DNA of 64,000 bases from Streptomyces jumonjinensis (GTDB lineage Bacteria; Actinomycetota; Actinomycetes; Streptomycetales; Streptomycetaceae): assembly GCF_009600885.1 (NCBI RefSeq), contig NZ_VCLA01000201.1, positions 1-64,000 of the forward strand, written 5' to 3'. Positions 53,082-62,242 of the stretch are shown here, piece after piece. Numbering within the stretch: the first letter of the stretch is position 1; each line of letters begins with the position of its first letter. The notes under the pieces were generated by a model. That model was not told the origin of the DNA. It did no database searches and was given only the letters and a program-made list of their open reading frames with translations. Both the position numbers and the translations under genes were made by a program.

Positions 53082-54122
53082 TCAGTGCATCAGCAGCAGC
53101 CGCGTGTTCGGCACGAGTTTGCGGTTCACGCTGGTGCTCTGCACGAAGATGGTGAAGTCGTCGTTGTGGTCCGGCTTGATACGGACCTCCACATCCGGCA
53201 GGCCGAGCAGGGCTCGGGCCTCGGGCCCCGTGTACACCCGGTCCGTCTTCTTCTCCAGCACCGCGATCTGCTTCCGCGCCTGGATCTTCTCCGTCTTGCT
53301 CAGCTGGTAGAAGGCACCACCGGTACGGTAGGCGTGCCCGGATTCGACGACCCAGTTCCGGATCGCCGTGTCACGGTCCACCAGGATCAGCACAAACGCC
53401 GACGGGTCCACCGGGGTGAGGCCGGCCGCCTGGATGGTGTCCTTGTTGACCGCCTCCGTACCCGTGGAGAACACCGCCCGCGATCCCCGGATGCCCTTGG
53501 TACGGCCCACCATGAATTTCTCCGTGGCCTGCCGGATGACCTGCCCGGCCTCCTCCAGCCCCTGTGTGGTCGTCGCGTCCCAGACGGCTATGTTGTCCTT
53601 CGGGAAACCGCACTGCATCGCCTCGCGCTTGCCCACTTGGTCCGGCACCAGGACGGCCAGCGTCCAGTTGTCGTTCTGCGTCTCGATCATCCCCGTCACC
53701 GCCTGGACCAGCTCCTGCGGATTCCTGCTGGGGGCATCCGGGCAGCGATGACTCGCGTTCTCCTGCCCGTCGGTGAGCACGAACGTCAGGAAGCTGTGGT
53801 CGCCGTACAGCTGGGCCGTCTGCGCCAGCTCCCGCTGCGACTTCAGTGCCGCCGCCAGCAGGGCCGTCATACCACCTGCCCGGTACAGCTGCTTCAGCGA
53901 CGGCATCCGCAGCACGTCCTTGTCGTAGATGACGCACTCCACTGTGTCGGCGAAGACGTACACCGTGACACGGGTCTCCTGGTCCAGTTCCCTCGACCGG
54001 CGCGCGAGATATGCGATCTGCTGGTCGGCGACTTCGACGACCTTGCGGCTCAGGTGCGACATCGACGAACTGGCATCCAGCACAAGAGCGACGTGGTTGA
54101 TGTAGTTCTGGCTTCCGGACAC
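53082..54122 (-). CDS. vWA-domain protein (TerF/TerY-like)
   Basis: A 346-residue cytoplasmic protein starting at GTG with GGGGAG upstream. Residues 1-200 form a von Willebrand A domain with an intact MIDAS: DASSSM, a Thr in GGMTALLAAL and an Asp in FVLTDGQEN. The C-terminal ~140 residues are a separate alpha/beta domain (DRVYTGPEARALLGLPDVEV and a final NRKLVPNTRLLLMH). Such metal-binding adaptors accompany PP2C phosphatases and kinases in TerY-P-like systems. A PP2C gene occurs 8 kb away here, so a link is possible but not shown. Confidence 0.88.
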   Translation of the reverse strand: MSGSQNYINHVALVLDASSSMSHLSRKVVEVADQQIAYLARRSRELDQETRVTVYVFADTVECVIYDKDVLRMPSLKQLYRAGGMTALLAAALKSQRELAQTAQLYGDHSFLTFVLTDGQENASHRCPDAPSRNPQELVQAVTGMIETQNDNWTLAVLVPDQVGKREAMQCGFPKDNIAVWDATTTQGLEEAGQVIRQATEKFMVGRTKGIRGSRAVFSTGTEAVNKDTIQAAGLTPVDPSAFVLILVDRDTAIRNWVVESGHAYRTGGAFYQLSKTEKIQARKQIAVLEKKTDRVYTGPEARALLGLPDVEVRIKPDHNDDFTIFVQSTSVNRKLVPNTRLLLMH

Positions 54123-55087
54123 GGACAGCTCCCCCTCGTGACGAGTCGATGCTCCTTACCGTCTCACCCACCACTGACAATCGATTCCGGCTCCTGGCCC
54201 GGACAGCGAGCCCACCCGCTCCGGGCCCCGGCACTACCGACCGGCATCCCGCTGACACCAACCGGAACCGGCGGTGCTCGGGACGAGGGCACGGGTCTCG
54301 TCGTCGGCGACCACGAGATCCCGGCCAGGGCAACTGTCCTCCACCCCTTCTGGACCGTCCGTATTTCCGCCTCGCCATGGTCGAGGCCACCCTGACCCTC
54401 GCTGTCCGCTCAAGCGGTTCCGGTTCCGGCTCGTCCCCGGACACGAGGTCGTCCCGGTCGAAACGCTGCGAGGGCCCGGTACCGCGAACACGACGGGGCG
54501 GACGGCGCTGGCGTGGCGGGCCTGTTCGGGCAGGGCGAGCACCGTGAGAAGGCGATGGTGGGCGGGGGCATGCAGGATGCCAGGGACCGGAGCCGGGCAC
54601 TGTTCGCCGCAGGTGAAGCGCCGGGCGGCGCAGTACGTGATCCCGCCCTTGGCGCCCAGGGTGTCGAGCGCCCGCCCCGCCCAGCGTCGGGAAAGGGTGG
54701 CGGAGGCTTTGCCCTCCACCGCGCCGAGCCGCATTGTGCCGAAGGCGGAAGGCCGTTCCTCCTGCGGATCTGCGCCGTCGTCCAGAGGCGATCCGCACGT
54801 AATTCCGCGAGCGCCGCACCCAACGGAGTCGGACGCCTTCACGGAGTCGGACGCCCTCCCGGTGGATGGCCGCGTACCGGCCCGGCTCTCATGAGGCTCC
54901 GGGGCGCCGGTGGACTTCGGAGCCTCCGCGTCTGCACACCGCCGACCGTACGGCTGGGCTCAGCCGGAACGGACCCGCCGGATCGGCAGGATCGCGCTGG
55001 TCACCCTGGGCGAGGGGGCTTCCCCTCCTGTGAAGGCAGTCCTCACCCCTGGAGCGGCACCGCTGAAGAAGCTCAGTGAGGCCAGGA
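54123..55087. other. 965-base gap without a supported gene
   Basis: Both strands hold several overlapping open frames, but none shows recognisable or consistently natural sequence. A short repeat of CACGGAGTCGGACGCC-type words lies at about 54821-54862. This is likely decayed DNA. The part just after 54122 should contain the vWA gene promoter. Confidence 0.5.
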
Positions 55088-56341
55088 CTACGAAGCCCCC
55101 GCCCCGTGCTTCCGGGGATCGCTGCGTGGCGGCATCGCCTCTCGGGCGAGCGGGTTTACGGCATCGAGGCGGCCCGTGTCATGGTCAATGTGGAAGACGA
55201 AGGCCCTGGCCTGGTCGGCGAAGGCCGCGGCGGGACGGCTCAGCCAGCCGTTTGTGATGAGGATCAGCCGCTTGGGATGCTCCGTGCCGGCTGCCGCGGC
55301 TACGCCGTTCAACCGCTCCACCTCCGGCTTCGACAGAGTCTTGGACTCCCGGTCGCGCCAGACGACGTGGTAGGTGTCGGACTGGACGAGTGCGTCGCCG
55401 TCGCCCGCTTTGAGGTCGCTGAAGCCGAGGAGGGGCAGCTGGGCGAGGACGGCTTCCTCAAGGTCGAAGCCGAACGGTGTCGGTGGGGTGTAGAGCCCGA
55501 TCGGCGCGAGCTGGATGTCTTGGGTCCAGGTGTCCGGCCCACCGGCGATCAGTTCGGCGATCTGCTTGATGTCAGCCTGGGGGCTGAGCATTCCTGGCGT
55601 GGGACGACTTCGGCCCCAGAGGGCGAGGTTGAGATCGACGCGCCCCCACGCGCTCAGATCCGGGAGGTACCGGTCGAGCAGCCAGCCGAGGTGTGGTGTG
55701 ACCGAGGCGTGGACGACGACACCTCCCGGACTCTCTGCTTCGACCAGGTTCCCCTGGGCGCTCTCGACGATGTCCAGTTCCGGTGCGTAACCCGAACCGT
55801 AGGCGAACCACCTGTTCCCGGCCACCACACGGCGCACCGTGATGCCGTGTTCGACCAGTAGGTCGGCCAGCTCCGTCACCTCCGACCGCTCACTCTCGTC
55901 CCAGCGCCAGGGGGAAGCCACGGGCACTCCCGCGAGACGAGCGGTGGCCTGGGCGGCCAGGGCTTCGATCAGCACCTCGCGAGGGGTGCCGGGCGCCCAG
56001 ACGGACGGGAGGCCATCCGGTTCCGGGCCGGTAAGGGTCCAGGTTTCGGCGTGTCCCAGCCGGCAGATGGCCAAGACGATTCCGCTCTCGCCGGACATCC
56101 TGACCTTTACGTACAGCAGAGGCCCGGCGGAGTTGAAGAAGACCCGATGGGCCAGTTCGGGGTGGCGTTCGCGGAGCTCTTGTTCAAGGCCCGAGAAATA
56201 CAACCACTTGCCGTGCGCGGCGAGGGTGTCACCGGTCGGGAACGGGCTACGGGGCGTCGCTGGGTACGGAAAGACCGGAAGCGCATGTATGGGTGCAATC
56301 GTAACAAACGGGACGTACGGAACCGGAGACGGGCAGCTCAC
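55088..56341 (-). CDS. Mrr-type restriction-endonuclease-like protein
   Basis: A 417-residue soluble protein. The N-terminal ~270 residues are an unrecognised domain (KWLYFSGLEQELRERHPELA, LYVKVRMSGESGIVLAICRL). The last ~110 resemble the Mrr/PD-(D/E)xK restriction fold: LLGFSDLKAGDGDALVQS (metal-Asp region), then YHVVWRDRESKTLSKPEVER where the E/Q-x-K strand is expected, and LILITNGWLSRPAAAFADQA and AFVFHIDHDTGRL. The catalytic lysine position seems replaced by Arg, so cleavage is uncertain. The exact start (GTG at 56341) is doubtful. Its location next to a Pycsar-like effector suggests defence. Confidence 0.65.
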   Translation of the reverse strand: MSCPSPVPYVPFVTIAPIHALPVFPYPATPRSPFPTGDTLAAHGKWLYFSGLEQELRERHPELAHRVFFNSAGPLLYVKVRMSGESGIVLAICRLGHAETWTLTGPEPDGLPSVWAPGTPREVLIEALAAQATARLAGVPVASPWRWDESERSEVTELADLLVEHGITVRRVVAGNRWFAYGSGYAPELDIVESAQGNLVEAESPGGVVVHASVTPHLGWLLDRYLPDLSAWGRVDLNLALWGRSRPTPGMLSPQADIKQIAELIAGGPDTWTQDIQLAPIGLYTPPTPFGFDLEEAVLAQLPLLGFSDLKAGDGDALVQSDTYHVVWRDRESKTLSKPEVERLNGVAAAAGTEHPKRLILITNGWLSRPAAAFADQARAFVFHIDHDTGRLDAVNPLAREAMPPRSDPRKHGAGAS

Positions 56342-56408
56342 CCGACTCGGCGACCCAGGCCCACTCAGCGACCCGGGCCCACTCGGCGACTCAGGCCCGC
56401 CGCGTGGG

Positions 56409-56955
56409 TCAGACCGACAGCCAGACCGCCGGGGAGATCAGCCCGAGCCCCGAGCAGGCGCAGATGAGCGAGCACTTGACCAGAACCAGCTTGCGCCAGG
56501 TGATGTGCGACATCGTCACCAGCTGGCCGCCCAGGACCTCCAGGACATCCGTGTCCCGCAGCATCGTGACGACCTGCTCCGACGGCATCGTGCGCAGCGT
56601 CCCGAAGTAGACGAAGTTCTCCGTCGCTGCCGGGTCCCCGGGCTCCGGCCAGCTGCGCGGGAACAGCGCCGCCGCCAGGAAGACGCCCAGCAGGACGAGC
56701 ACCATGCCCGACGCCATGAGCACGGCGGTCAGAACGGTCCCGTCCGGCCCCGTGCCACGACGGGACGAGATCAGCGCCATGTCCCCCCGCCAGGACCGCG
56801 AGTTCCACACTCAGGGCCGTCGACGCCTTCGTATCCGCCCGGCCGGTCCACTCCGCCAGTGAGGCGTGGATGCGCCAGGCCGTCGTGACCGCCACCGGCT
56901 CCACGACTTCCTGACCCGGCGGTGGGTGCGCGCCGGGGGTGGAGGTACCGGTCAT
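56409..56955 (-). pseudogene. Pycsar-type membrane effector (DUF5706), frameshifted
   Basis: The frame from the ATG at 56955 covers HASLAEWTGRADTKASTALS, the DUF5706 signature R-x-D-x-K-A-S, and the start of helix 1 (LAVLAG). At a run of six G (plus strand C6, 56783-56788) the natural sequence moves to another frame: MALISSRRGTGPD, a strong membrane helix (VLMASGMVLVLLGVFLAAAL), the NFVYFGTLRTMPSEQVVTML motif and a second helix before the stop at 56409. Five G would restore one 181-residue protein. PycTM effectors permeabilise the inner membrane when they sense cCMP or cUMP. Either inactivated, phase-variable or a sequencing error. Confidence 0.85.
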
Positions 56956-57177
56956 AAAGCATCCCCCTCGATTCACGAAGCGTTCCGTCACCGACGACGG
57001 AGGCCCGGCGTCCGGCCGGACACCGCCGGCGTTCCGATGGTGTCCGCGGATGGACCCGAGGCTGTAGGTCAAATGCCTCTCAACGGCCCACTTCTCCCTC
57101 TACAGTTGGCCGCCTTGGGCTCCCCGTCGGGCATGCTTCCGTCGACCGGGTGCCGACCGGTGACAGGAGGGGGTCCT

Positions 57178-57891
57178 GTGCGCGACGAGGTACGGCGGCC
57201 GCCGGATTCCGGGGTTTCCGGCCTGACCGGGCCGCAGGTGTTCAGCCCCGGCCAGCTCGCCCTTCTGCAGGGGGCGGGCGTCCCGCAGACATGGCGGCGC
57301 GGTGACACGCTCCTGCGCCAGGGGGAGACGGCCGACCGCGCCATCCTGCTGACCGGCGGCATGGTGAAGATCGTTTCCGAGTCCGTGGGCGGGTACACCA
57401 GCCTGCTGGCCTTCCGGGGGCCCGGCGAGCTGGTGGGCGAACTGGCCTGCATCGACGGTGGCGTGCGCTCCGCTTCCGTCGTCGCCCTCCAGGACGGGTG
57501 CGGGACGGCCATGGCGGGCGGCAGATTCACCGCGCTGCTCCGCGCCAACGGCGACCTCGGTCTCGCGGTGCTCCGGAGCATCAGCACCCGGCTGCGCCAC
57601 GCGGACGTCCAGCGCAAGGCGCTGGGCGCGGAGCCCGCCGCTGTCCGGGTCGCCCGGCTGCTGGTCGAACTCGCCGACCGGTACGGCACCAAAACTCCGA
57701 ACTGGGCGCCGTCGGCCCGTTCGGTGCGCATCACCCAGCACGAACTCTCGGGTGCCGTCGGCACATCGCGGGAGTCCGTCGTCCGCACCCTCCGCAAGCT
57801 CCAGTCCGAGGAACTGGTCGCGACCCGCAGAGGCTCCATCGTGGTGCTCGACCCCGCCGGGCTCGCCGCCTGGGAACCGGACCGGCCATGA
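57178..57891 (+). CDS. Crp/Fnr-family cNMP-binding regulator
   Basis: A 237-residue regulator. I chose the GTG at 57178 because GGAGGGGG lies just upstream; in-frame ATGs further up lack a site. A cNMP-binding barrel (about 40-150) contains FRGPGELVGELACIDGGVRS then ASVVAL; the Gly-Glu-Leu and Arg-Ser-Ala of the phosphate-binding cassette are present, so nucleotide binding is plausible. The C-terminal winged HTH is ITQHELSGAVGTSRESVVRT with LQSEELVATRRGSIVVLDP. It is divergent from the Pycsar-like effector and 150 bases upstream of a cyclase, which suggests that it reads the cyclase product. Confidence 0.92.
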   Translation: MRDEVRRPPDSGVSGLTGPQVFSPGQLALLQGAGVPQTWRRGDTLLRQGETADRAILLTGGMVKIVSESVGGYTSLLAFRGPGELVGELACIDGGVRSASVVALQDGCGTAMAGGRFTALLRANGDLGLAVLRSISTRLRHADVQRKALGAEPAAVRVARLLVELADRYGTKTPNWAPSARSVRITQHELSGAVGTSRESVVRTLRKLQSEELVATRRGSIVVLDPAGLAAWEPDRP

Positions 57892-58041
57892 GCCGGGCAA
57901 GGCGTTCCCGCCTTCTGCGTCATTTGCGGCGGAAGGAGCGGCGGCACGTCGGCTTATCTGGAAGCGGCGGCCGCCGGAGCCACACGGGGGAAGGGTCCGG
58001 CGACCGCCATCCGTCGCAGAACGAGGAAGGTACGTCCAGCC

Positions 58042-58911
58042 ATGGGCATCAAGCCGCGTTATCACCTGATCGTGGTGCTCGACATCGAACGGTTCGGCAG
58101 CCGGACCGACCCGCTCCAGCAGTGGCTCAGGGAACGGCTTTACGCGATCGTCGACGAGGCGCTGCGGGAGGCCGGGATCGACCCCACCGACCTGGAGGCC
58201 ATCGGTGACCGGGGCGACGGCTGCTTCCTGCTGATCAGGCCCACCGTCTCCAAACTGGATCTGACCACGCGCTTTGTCGACGCCCTCCAGGCCAGTCTCC
58301 GCGGCCACGCCCAGCGCGGCAACGAGCGGTCCGCCCTGCGGGTCCGCGTCGCCCTGCACGCCGGCGACGTGGCCCAGGACGGCCGCGGCTGGGTGGGCGA
58401 GGCGCTCAACACCGCGTGCCGGCTGGTGGACCTCGACGCGCTGCGCACCACGCTCGCCGCCGCCGACCGCTCCGGGCTCGCGCTCGCTGTCTCCTCCGAC
58501 TGGCACTCCGCCGTCGTCCACCACGACTACCCCGAGCTTCCCGCCGCTGGATTCCGTGAAGTGCCCTTCGAGGCCAAGGAGATCCGCTCGCACGCCTGGC
58601 TGTATGTCCCCGGCTACGACGAACCACCCGGTCCCGGCGCCCCCACCGCCGCTCCCCGGAACCCGGCGGGGCCCGCGCGGGCCGCCACCGGGAGCGCCCC
58701 CGCGCCCGCCCGGCCGTCCGGCGGCAACCACGGGCCCTTCGCCGGTGCCGTCTTCCACAACCCGCAGCGGGTGTACGGCGGCGACCACTACGAGGGAGTC
58801 ACCCCCGCCGAGGTCCGGCCGGGCCATGACGGAACGAGCTACGACGGGACGAGCCACGACGGGACGAGCGATGGCAGGACGAGCGATGGCAGGACGGGGG
58901 CCGGCGCATGA
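58042..58911 (+). CDS. Class III nucleotidyl cyclase with C-terminal linker module
   Basis: A 289-residue cytoplasmic protein. Residues 1-195 are a class III cyclase fold: metal Asp14 in VVLDIERFG, metal Asp59 in AIGDRGDGCFLLI, and transition-state residues Asn123 and Arg127 in GEALNTACRLVD. Substrate-selecting residues cannot be assigned with certainty, so cAMP, cGMP, cCMP or cUMP are all open. A Pro/Ala linker leads to a short module with RVYGGDH (244-250) and a terminal DGTS-repeat. The RVYGGDH module recurs in the next protein. Neighbouring Crp and DUF5706 genes support a cyclic-nucleotide signal. Confidence 0.88.
   Translation: MGIKPRYHLIVVLDIERFGSRTDPLQQWLRERLYAIVDEALREAGIDPTDLEAIGDRGDGCFLLIRPTVSKLDLTTRFVDALQASLRGHAQRGNERSALRVRVALHAGDVAQDGRGWVGEALNTACRLVDLDALRTTLAAADRSGLALAVSSDWHSAVVHHDYPELPAAGFREVPFEAKEIRSHAWLYVPGYDEPPGPGAPTAAPRNPAGPARAATGSAPAPARPSGGNHGPFAGAVFHNPQRVYGGDHYEGVTPAEVRPGHDGTSYDGTSHDGTSDGRTSDGRTGAGA
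58826..58899 (+). repeat. Tandem GACGGGACGAGC-type coding repeat
   Basis: About five related 12-15-bp units at the 3' end of the cyclase gene encode HDGTSYDGTS then DGRTSDGRT. The tail is probably flexible and copy number could vary. Confidence 0.75.
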
Positions 58912-61130
58912 GCGAGGGGCCCACGCGGGGACACCACCAGAACGGCTCCGGGGCCCCCCGCCCCGCTCCGGAGGAAGAGGCCGCCGCTCCCGGCCCGCCC
59001 GGCCCGCCGGAGCGCTCGGAGCAGCCGGAGCTCGGCATCGAGGACATCCTCCGGGCCCTGTCCGCCCGTACCGCCCAGCCCGGAACCACGGACGAACGGC
59101 TCGACGCCGAACGGGACGCGCGCTCCTCCTTCTCCCGCTTCGCGCAGTCCCGGATCAGCGGCGAGCGGGTCTACGGCGGCGACCACATCGAGGTCGTCCT
59201 CGGCCAGGGCTCCCGCTCCGTCCGCGCCTACCAGCTGCCGGCCCAGGACATCGACCTCGCGTTGTCGGCCTTCCTGCCCCCGGCGAACTATCCGTCGATC
59301 CTGAGGGCCGCCGAGTCCCTGCGGGTCGTGCTGGTCAGCGGCGCTCCGGGACACGGCAAGTACGCGGTGGCCCAGCGGCTCCTGCTCGACCTCCACCACA
59401 CCACGCTCCAGTGCCTGGAACCGGGCGCCGACCTGGGCCTGCTCGAAGAGAAGTCGCTGCATCCCGGCCACGGCTATCTGCTCCAGGACCGCGCCCCCGG
59501 CGGCGCTGCCGGCGCCCTGTCCGGCTTCGAGCTCCAGCGCCTCAACACCGTGATGCGCGCCAAGGGCTGCCGGCTGATCGTGACCCTGAGCGACGGCCTC
59601 GGCCCCGGGGACCCGGAGCTGGACCGGCAGACCTTCGCCGTGCAGGGACCCCCCGCGCCGCGGGACGTCTTCGCGAAGCACCTCCGGTGGTGGCTGGGAC
59701 CGGGCCGGGCCGGGCGCGCGGACGAGCTCCTCGGCGCTCCGGAGACCGCAGTTCTCCACACCGAGCCGAGCGGCGCGGACACACCGCTCGGCCGGGTCGC
59801 CGAGAACGCCCGGCTGCTCTCCCGGTCGTCCGGGACGCCCGCCGAAGCGGTGCGCGAGGTCGGGGATCAGGCGTCGCTGCGGGACACCCAGGAGTTCGAG
59901 AAGTGGTTCAACGGCCTCGCCGACCCCCAGACACAGTGCCTGGCCCTCGCCACGGCGGTCTTCGGAGGCGAGGCGTACGAGACGGTCGCCGCGCTGGCCG
60001 GCTCCCTCGTCCGCTGTCTCCAGCCCCCACCCACCGCCGCGCACCCGGACCGGCCGCGCCACCAGGCCTTCACCGCCACCCGGGCGGCACGCCTCCGCCA
60101 GGTGAGCGCCACACTCGTCAGCGAGAGCGTCGCCTCCCGGCACGGCGGTGCGCCCGCCAGGGTCGTACGGTTCCTCGACCCCTCGATGGCGAGCCGGGTC
60201 CTGCGGACCGTGTGGGACGAGTACGACGACCTGCGGCACGAACTGCCCGGCTGGCTCAAGAAGTGCGCGGGCCACGAACTGGCCACCGTCCGGACCAGGG
60301 CGGCCGTCGCGGTCGGCTTCCTCGCCGGGCTCTCCTTCGACAGCCTCCGTACGGGAGTGCTCCAGCCCTGGGCGGGAAGCCCGCTGGCGGTCCAGCGCGA
60401 AGCGGCCGCGACGGCCCTGGTCATGGCGGCCGAGAACCCCGAACTCGCCCAGCCCGTCGGCGATCTGGTGCACGCCTGGGCCGACGGCACCGCCCCCTTC
60501 CGGGCCACCTCGGCCCGCGCGTGGAGCGTACTGCGCCGGCCCGGCGAACAGCACGACGAAGCCGTCGCGCTGCTCCATACGCTCGCCGACACGGACCGGG
60601 CCGAGGTCATGGAGGCCGTCTGCCTCGGTGTCACCGACTCCCTCGCGGGCTCGGACCACGCCGAGACCCGGGATGTCCTGGACCTCCTCCGGCAGTGGGT
60701 GTCCACCCGTAACCCCCGGCGGCGGGCCGTCGGCCAGCTGGCCTTCCTCTTCTCGGCGGCCGACCTGCTGGAGGACGCGCCCGCCGCGGCCGGGAACGCC
60801 ACCCGCCGCCGGTGGCCCAGGCTCCTGGCGCTGGCGGCCCACGATCCCGTACGGCAGCGGGACGTCGCCCGTCTCTGGGACGCCGTCCTCCATTCCCGGG
60901 AGTCCTACACCGCGGCCTGTCAGGTGCTCACCGAGTGGGCGCGCGCGGTGGACGCGGACCCGTCCGGTCGCCGCGCACTGGCCCGCCTGCTCCACGCCTC
61001 CGCCTCGACCCCCCTCGGCCGGCGCATCGTGCTCCGTCACGTCGCGACCTGGCACGACACCGACAGCCGCGCGACCCGTACCGCGGCACACATCCTGAGT
61101 CACTTCGAAAGCGAAGGCACCGCACGATGA
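58908..61130 (+). CDS. HEAT-like NTPase-type protein with altered P-loop
   Basis: A 740-residue protein coupled to the cyclase (ATGA). A Pro-rich front of ~75 residues is followed by RVYGGDH (87-93), shared with the cyclase. A STAND/AAA-like core has GAPGHGKY (145-152) where Walker A would be, with Tyr in place of Ser/Thr, and a LIVTLSDG strand near 230. From ~430 on the protein is helical, HEAT-like (TVRTRAAVAVGFLAGLSFDS, AVQREAAATALVMAAENPEL, TDRAEVMEAVCLGVTDSLAG). It may be a sensor or scaffold rather than an active ATPase. Overlaps the SPFH-like gene by 4 bases. Confidence 0.75.
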   Translation: MSEGPTRGHHQNGSGAPRPAPEEEAAAPGPPGPPERSEQPELGIEDILRALSARTAQPGTTDERLDAERDARSSFSRFAQSRISGERVYGGDHIEVVLGQGSRSVRAYQLPAQDIDLALSAFLPPANYPSILRAAESLRVVLVSGAPGHGKYAVAQRLLLDLHHTTLQCLEPGADLGLLEEKSLHPGHGYLLQDRAPGGAAGALSGFELQRLNTVMRAKGCRLIVTLSDGLGPGDPELDRQTFAVQGPPAPRDVFAKHLRWWLGPGRAGRADELLGAPETAVLHTEPSGADTPLGRVAENARLLSRSSGTPAEAVREVGDQASLRDTQEFEKWFNGLADPQTQCLALATAVFGGEAYETVAALAGSLVRCLQPPPTAAHPDRPRHQAFTATRAARLRQVSATLVSESVASRHGGAPARVVRFLDPSMASRVLRTVWDEYDDLRHELPGWLKKCAGHELATVRTRAAVAVGFLAGLSFDSLRTGVLQPWAGSPLAVQREAAATALVMAAENPELAQPVGDLVHAWADGTAPFRATSARAWSVLRRPGEQHDEAVALLHTLADTDRAEVMEAVCLGVTDSLAGSDHAETRDVLDLLRQWVSTRNPRRRAVGQLAFLFSAADLLEDAPAAAGNATRRRWPRLLALAAHDPVRQRDVARLWDAVLHSRESYTAACQVLTEWARAVDADPSGRRALARLLHASASTPLGRRIVLRHVATWHDTDSRATRTAAHILSHFESEGTAR

Positions 61131-62242
61131 ACACACCGGATCACACCCAGTTGGTCACCGGTCCCGAGCCCGCCGGCCTGGTGAAGCGGGGTGAGACGCC
61201 GCACCCCGGAAAGGCCCTGGTGTTCTCCCTCAACAACGGCGAAGCCGTGACGGTGGACCGGAAGCCCTCCCTCCTGGAGGCGGCGCGCTTCCACTACCGC
61301 TACGAGGTGGACATCACCGACCACCACACGAACTGGTCGGACCCGCTCCCCAGCCGGACCACGGGGTTCGCCTTCCGCGCCGAGATCAGCACCGCATGGC
61401 GGGTCACCTCTCCCGACGCGGTGGTCAGGCGCAGCATCACCACGCTGACGATGGCCGAGGCGCTGGTGCGCGGTGCCCTGAGCGAGCTGCTCCGCCCGCA
61501 CACACGCTCGTACGACATCGAGGACGTGGGCCGTGCGGAGGACTCGGTCAACCGTACCCTCGGCAGCCGTGAGCATGTCCTCGACTCAGGTCTGACGATC
61601 TTCGCCTCCATGGTCAGGCTGAGCCTGGACGAGACCGCCGAGGCCTACCTGCGCAACCACCGCGACCTGGCGTGGCAGAAGCAGCAGGCCCAGCTCGCCC
61701 ACGGGGTGAGCATGGTCAGGGCCGAGGGGGCGGAGGAGCTGACCTCGCTCGCCGAGGAGCACGAGGCACGGCGGGTGCGGGAGCGGACGGCGGCCCTGCA
61801 GGCGGCTCAGCGGGGCGAGGGAGGGCTGTTGATGCATCTGATCGCCCAGGACCCCAGCCAGCTCCGCAGCATCCTTCAGGAGATCGCCACCCGGCAGGAC
61901 ATGGCGCTGGACCGGAAGCAGGCGCTGCTGCGCGACTTCAAGGACGAGCTGCACCCCGCCGAGCACGCGGAGTGGGTCCAGCGGTTCATGGGCGAGTCCC
62001 TCCCCTACGCCGGCCCGGTGCTGGACGGCGGGTCCGCCCACACCGGTCACCGGCCCCCCATCCCCCCGCCGCCGCAGCACGGTCACGACGGGGGCTCGCG
62101 GCCGGAGCCCGTCACGGGGACCGTCGTTCCGGCGCCGGAGGAGCAGCCGGGGAGCGGCGTCGTCAGCTGGAAGCCGGTCGGCCGCAACCGTACGCGCGCG
62201 AACGGGTCGGGGCGTCAGGACCGGGAGGACGACAGGGGATGA
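61127..62242 (+). CDS. SPFH/Band-7-like protein
   Basis: A 371-residue protein. Residues ~20-180 match an SPFH-type beta/helix core (GEAVTVDRKPSLLEAARFHY, GFAFRAEISTAWRVTSPDAV, TLTMAEALVRGALSELLRPH). A long charged helix follows, likely coiled coil (TSLAEEHEARRVRERTAAL), and a Pro-rich tail. There is no N-terminal membrane anchor, unlike most stomatins, so assembly may occur on the cytoplasmic face through partners. SPFH proteins form membrane-associated rings. It is translationally coupled to the NTPase and PP2C genes. Confidence 0.75.
   Translation: MNTPDHTQLVTGPEPAGLVKRGETPHPGKALVFSLNNGEAVTVDRKPSLLEAARFHYRYEVDITDHHTNWSDPLPSRTTGFAFRAEISTAWRVTSPDAVVRRSITTLTMAEALVRGALSELLRPHTRSYDIEDVGRAEDSVNRTLGSREHVLDSGLTIFASMVRLSLDETAEAYLRNHRDLAWQKQQAQLAHGVSMVRAEGAEELTSLAEEHEARRVRERTAALQAAQRGEGGLLMHLIAQDPSQLRSILQEIATRQDMALDRKQALLRDFKDELHPAEHAEWVQRFMGESLPYAGPVLDGGSAHTGHRPPIPPPPQHGHDGGSRPEPVTGTVVPAPEEQPGSGVVSWKPVGRNRTRANGSGRQDREDDRG

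Noticed and set aside
54149-55079. Overlapping ORFs in the gap after the vWA gene
   Set aside because: Translations in all frames are Arg/Pro/Ser-rich without recognisable motifs; none has a good start.
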